Assembly: GCA_964293585.1 (NCBI GenBank)
Contig: CAXYYS010000045.1
Coordinates: forward strand, 1-16,351
Length of the DNA stretch: 16,351 nucleotides
Reading direction: 5' to 3'
Source of the DNA: JAKVKY01 sp964293585
Lineage (GTDB): Bacteria; Bacillota; Negativicutes; Acidaminococcales; Acidaminococcaceae
Shown: positions 13,495 to 16,351 of the stretch, piece after piece
Position numbering within the stretch: the stretch's first letter is position 1
Layout: every line of letters begins with the position of its first letter
Made by a program: the position numbers and the translations under genes
Notes under the pieces: generated by a model
The model's database searches: none
Told to the model about the DNA's origin: nothing
The model's input: only the letters and a program-made list of their open reading frames with translations

Positions 13495-14378
13495 TATTTG
13501 GCCGCCTTTCTACCCTTAAACTGATTTTGGATCAGCGGCAGCGACAACGCGATCGCTACCAGGATGGCGGTAAACAGTTTTAAATCGTTAGGCGGCATGC
13601 CCAGTTGCAGCACTACCGCGATGACGATACGGTACACCACGCTGCCCAGGCAGACGCTGATCAAACTGTTCTTAAAACTGCGGGTGCCGAACAGCACCTC
13701 GCCAATGATAACGCTGGCCAGACCGATGACGATGGTGCCTACGCCCATGCCCACATCGGCAAAGCCGTTGTTCTGTGCCACCAGGGCGCCGGCGATACCT
13801 ACCAGCATGTTGCTGATTAAAAGGCCCAGCACGATGGTGATATTAGTATTCACGCCCTGGGCGCGAATCATTTGCTGATTAAAACCGGTGGCGCGAATGG
13901 CACAGCCAATCTCGGTACCGAAAAACCAATAAATTACGATACTGATCAACACGCAGCTAATCAGTCCCACACAAAAGACCGTCACGGAGTTGCTGAACCC
14001 GGTCAGGTTCTTCATATAGGTAAACGCAGTATCCATGCCCAGCATGGACAGGTTAGCCTTGCCCATGATGCGCAGGTTCACAGAATAGAGCCCGATCATG
14101 GTCAGGATGCCCGCCAGCAAAGCGGGAATTTTTAATTTGGTATGCAGGACGCCGGTCACTACGCCGGCTAAACAACCGGCAACAGCCGCCAACACAAAAG
14201 CCGTGATCAGGGAACCACCCTTTGCGATTACCGCTGCTGCGGTAGCCGCGCCCAGAGGGAAAGTTCCTTCCACGGTCAGATCGGCAATATCCAGGACCCT
14301 GAACGTTATATAAACCCCTAAAGCCATAATTGCCCAGAGCAAGCCCTGGGCAATCGTCGGCACTAATAGATCAATCAT
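13494..14378 (-). CDS. ABC transporter permease (COG4120-like)
   Basis: The 294-residue membrane protein has about eight or nine hydrophobic segments, starting at MIDLLVPTIAQGLLWAIMALG. A conserved-looking FRVLDIADLTVEGTFPLGAA stretch (about 26-45) follows, and a cytoplasmic coupling loop, GCAIRATGFNQQMIRAQGVN (about 158-177), resembles the ATPase contact region of BPD_transp_2-type permeases. It would form the transmembrane channel with the adjacent ATPase and receive substrate from the lipoprotein encoded upstream. It overlaps both neighbours by TAATG. In characterised streptococcal relatives (TrpXYZ-like) the substrate is proposed to be tryptophan or a related aromatic compound, but nothing in this sequence fixes the substrate. 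Confidence 0.9.
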   Translation of the reverse strand: MIDLLVPTIAQGLLWAIMALGVYITFRVLDIADLTVEGTFPLGAATAAAVIAKGGSLITAFVLAAVAGCLAGVVTGVLHTKLKIPALLAGILTMIGLYSVNLRIMGKANLSMLGMDTAFTYMKNLTGFSNSVTVFCVGLISCVLISIVIYWFFGTEIGCAIRATGFNQQMIRAQGVNTNITIVLGLLISNMLVGIAGALVAQNNGFADVGMGVGTIVIGLASVIIGEVLFGTRSFKNSLISVCLGSVVYRIVIAVVLQLGMPPNDLKLFTAILVAIALSLPLIQNQFKGRKAAK

Positions 14379-15367
14379 TATTTCGCTAACTTCTCCAGAT
14401 CAGCCGGTAACTTTAAACCTAACTTTTCTACTTCGGCCTTATTAATAATCGTCTCAAATTTATCCTGGGCTTTAATGGCCATGTCGGCCGGTTTAGCTTT
14501 GCCTGCAAGGATGTCCGCAGCCATCTCGCCGGTGGTGAAACCAAGTTTATAATAATCTACAGCCAGGGTAGCAAGTCCGCCGCCCTTAACCATACCGCCT
14601 TCACCGCAGATGACAGGAATCTTGGCTTCGTTGGTAATCGCGGTCAGAGTCGGCATAGCGCTGGCTAATACGTTATCAGTAGGTACGTAGATCACATCGG
14701 CCTTGCCCACTAAATTCTGGGCAGCCTGCTGGATATCATTCACGTTAGAAACTGTGGTTTCCAGTACGTTCAGTCCCTTAGCTTTGGCAGCTGCCTTAGC
14801 CATCTGGGCCTGAATCTGGCTGTTGACTTCGCTGGAGCAGTAAATCAAACCTAAAGTCTTGGCCTTAGGCATAATCTTCAGCGCCAGTTCTACTTGTTCC
14901 TTAACCGGGTTCATATCAGTAGTACCGGTTACGTTGGTACCCGGCTTCTTATTATCTTTGACTAACTTGGCAGCTTCGTAGTCCGTGATAGCGGTACCCA
15001 CGATAGGAATATCCTTGGTAGCATTGGCCATGGTCTGCGCGGTCGGCGTAGCAATAGCGCAAATCAAATCCACCTTATTGGAAACAAAACGCTGAGCGAT
15101 ATTCTGCAGGTTGGATTGATCCGCCTGAGCATTCTGTTTATCAAACTTTACGTTCTGGCCTTCCTTGTAACCCTTGGAAGCCAGGCCATCCACGAAACCT
15201 TTATTAGCTGCGTCCAGAGCGGCATGTTCTACCAGCTGAGCGATACCTACATTATACATTTTCTTAGCTGCAGGTTTTTGATCGCCGGCGCCACCACAAC
15301 CAGCTACCAGACCTAAAGCTAAAGTGAGAGCCAGTCCCAAAGCAACAACTTTTTTCTTTGCAAACAT
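14378..15367 (-). CDS. ABC substrate-binding lipoprotein (TrpX-like, COG2984)
   Basis: The 329-residue product has a lipoprotein signal peptide with lipobox LVAGC (C24), then a short GGAGDQKPAA linker and a two-lobed periplasmic-binding fold of the ABC_sub_bind family. Recognisable blocks are YNVGIAQLVEHAALDAA (about 38-54), LICAIATPTAQTMANAT, TDMNPVKEQVELALKI, LGLIYCSSEVNSQIQA and VIYVPTDNVLASA. It would capture the substrate outside the cytoplasmic membrane and pass it to the permease. AAGGA lies about 11 bases before the ATG. It is the first gene of the three-gene operon, driven from 15447-15475. A close paralogue lies immediately upstream. The ligand is unknown; aromatic amino acids are one possibility from relatives. 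Confidence 0.92.
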   Translation of the reverse strand: MFAKKKVVALGLALTLALGLVAGCGGAGDQKPAAKKMYNVGIAQLVEHAALDAANKGFVDGLASKGYKEGQNVKFDKQNAQADQSNLQNIAQRFVSNKVDLICAIATPTAQTMANATKDIPIVGTAITDYEAAKLVKDNKKPGTNVTGTTDMNPVKEQVELALKIMPKAKTLGLIYCSSEVNSQIQAQMAKAAAKAKGLNVLETTVSNVNDIQQAAQNLVGKADVIYVPTDNVLASAMPTLTAITNEAKIPVICGEGGMVKGGGLATLAVDYYKLGFTTGEMAADILAGKAKPADMAIKAQDKFETIINKAEVEKLGLKLPADLEKLAK

Positions 15368-15415
15368 AATTTTCCCATCCTTCCATCCTACCTATTATTG
15401 TAAATATGAAGCAAG

Positions 15416-15439
15416 ATTTTATTTCCGGGGAAATAAAAT
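15416..15439 (-). promoter_or_regulatory. Candidate operator dyad at the ABC operon start site
   Basis: attttatttcc (15416-15426) and ggaaataaaat (15429-15439) form a perfect 11-bp inverted repeat with a two-base centre. It begins seven bases downstream of the -10 box, so it covers about +1 to +24. No T-run follows, and a two-base loop is poor for RNA folding, so a DNA-binding repressor site is the simplest reading. Confidence 0.55.
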
Positions 15440-15446
15440 ATAGTTT

Positions 15447-15475
15447 ATTGTAACATTCCCGGCGGCTATCGTCAA
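15447..15475 (-). promoter_or_regulatory. Promoter of the ABC transporter operon
   Basis: On the minus strand TTGACG (15470-15475), a 17-base spacer and TACAAT (15447-15452) give a good promoter with a start site near 15440 and a leader of about 73 nt. Upstream of the -35 box lies a GC-rich palindrome, agccggccggct (15494-15505). Confidence 0.7.
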
Positions 15476-15599
15476 TTTTATTAACGCAGTTACAGCCGGC
15501 CGGCTAACTTCCCATAAACTTTGTAACAAGTTTTACAAGCTCACGCAAATTTGCGGTATTAAATTTTTACCGTCACAAATTTTAGCGCCGCCGTAAATT

Positions 15600-16351
15600 T
15601 TACTTCACGTATTTTTCCAGATCCGCCGGAACTTTGAGTCCCAAAGTTTGCACAGCCGTTTTGCTGATCACCGGTTCAAATTTATCCTGACCCTTAATCG
15701 GCATGTCCGCAGGTTTAGATTTGCCTAACAAAATGTCGCCGGCCATCTCGCCCGCCATCTTGCCCAGCTTATAAAAGTCCAGGTTCATAGAAGCTGCGGC
15801 GCCATTTTTTAACAGCGCGGCCTCACCGGAAACTACCGGCACCTTCGCTTCGTTGGTAATCTTGGTCAGGGCGGCGGTAGCACTGGCTACCACATTGTCC
15901 GTAGGCACGTAGATAAAGCCGACTTTTTTGCTGATCAGGCTTTGAGCCGCCTGCTGGATATCATTCACATTAGAAACCGTAGCTTCTTCCACGGCGATTC
16001 CGTGGGCCTTGGCTGCTTCTTTGGCCAGGTTAGCCTGAATCTGACTGTTCACTTCGCTGGAGCAGTAAATCAGACCTAAAGTCTTCGTCCCCGGAGCCAG
16101 TTTCAATCCCAGCTCCACCTGTTCCTTAACCGGGTTCATATCGTTAGTGCCGGTCACGTTGGTGCCCGGTTTATTATTATCTTTCACCAGCTTGGCTGAT
16201 TTAAAATCCGTGATAGCCGTCCCGACAATGGGAATATCTTTGGTGGCGTTGGCCATGGACTGCGCCGTCGGCGTGGCAATGGCGCAAATCAAATCTACCT
16301 TGTTATTCACAAAACGGTTGGCGATATTCTGCAAGTTGGACTGATCGGCCT
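15600..16351 (-). CDS. Second ABC substrate-binding protein (TrpX-like), partial
   Basis: The reading frame stays open to the right window edge, so the N-terminal part, including the signal peptide, is missing; about 250 codons are visible. It aligns without gaps over most of its length with the neighbouring lipoprotein: ICAIATPTAQSMANAT, NDMNPVKEQVELGLKL, LGLIYCSSEVNSQIQA and YVPTDNVVASA are almost the same. Roughly two thirds of residues appear identical by eye. Differences concentrate in the last third (for example the LLKNGAAASMNLDFYKLG region against MVKGGGLATLAVDYYKLG), which may reflect a different ligand. It is a tandem duplicate that could share the downstream permease and ATPase. 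No strong terminator was found between the two genes (15368-15599). Confidence 0.9.
   Translation of the reverse strand, partial: ADQSNLQNIANRFVNNKVDLICAIATPTAQSMANATKDIPIVGTAITDFKSAKLVKDNNKPGTNVTGTNDMNPVKEQVELGLKLAPGTKTLGLIYCSSEVNSQIQANLAKEAAKAHGIAVEEATVSNVNDIQQAAQSLISKKVGFIYVPTDNVVASATAALTKITNEAKVPVVSGEAALLKNGAAASMNLDFYKLGKMAGEMAGDILLGKSKPADMPIKGQDKFEPVISKTAVQTLGLKVPADLEKYVK

Noticed and set aside
15544..15555. Terminator for the partial binding-protein gene (cgcaaatttgcg)
   Set aside because: It is a 12-bp loopless palindrome without a T-run on the minus strand, so it is not a credible terminator.
15368..15599. Tryptophan or tyrosine T-box leader for the TrpX-like operon
   Set aside because: The minus-strand leader is only about 73 nt and lacks a T-box sequence and a terminator/antiterminator pair.

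Overview
The window is a bacterial chromosome segment of about 50% GC with dense genes and strong AAGGAGG-type ribosome binding sites. The gene content (citrate fermentation with a CitMHS-type carrier, thioredoxin pair, DinJ/PIN module, TrpX-type ABC system) and protein style suggest an anaerobic Bacillota, most likely Negativicutes of the Acidaminococcus/Phascolarctobacterium kind. That placement is inference from recall; no search was run.

Layout. Positions 4-612 (+) hold a small sulfite/nitrite-reductase-like protein whose siroheme-ligand cysteine is replaced. Positions 613-1193 have no gene but hold a 133-bp palindrome, a 13-bp tandem repeat, a terminator and a 66-bp-unit repeat/palindrome element. 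On the minus strand between 5003 and 1194 lie a LysR regulator, a HAD-IIA phosphatase, a small secreted protein with its own promoter and terminator, and lysA with a near-consensus promoter. From 5280 to 9530 (+) runs a citrate operon, divergent from the LysR gene: a CitMHS transporter, an intercistronic hairpin, a CitD-CitE fusion protein, and CitF. Positions 9531-9988 hold a 20-bp tandem repeat starting at the citF stop, a terminator, a promoter and a structured leader. Thioredoxin and thioredoxin reductase follow (9989-11338), each with a terminator. Next is an AT-rich DinJ-type antitoxin/PIN toxin pair (11553-12280), then a second copy of the repeat/palindrome element. The right end, on the minus strand, holds a TrpX-like ABC transporter operon (lipoprotein, permease, ATPase; 15367 to 12700), preceded by a paralogous binding-protein gene cut by the window edge.

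How it works together. Citrate would be imported by the carrier and split by CitDEF to acetate and oxaloacetate, probably under the divergent LysR protein. The carrier-protein domain fused to CitE has no serine where the prosthetic group is normally attached, and citC, citX and citG are not in the window. This raises the possibility that the lyase runs on free CoA thioesters or depends on another carrier protein. The other main curiosity is the family of 66-bp tandem/palindromic elements placed twice between convergent genes.
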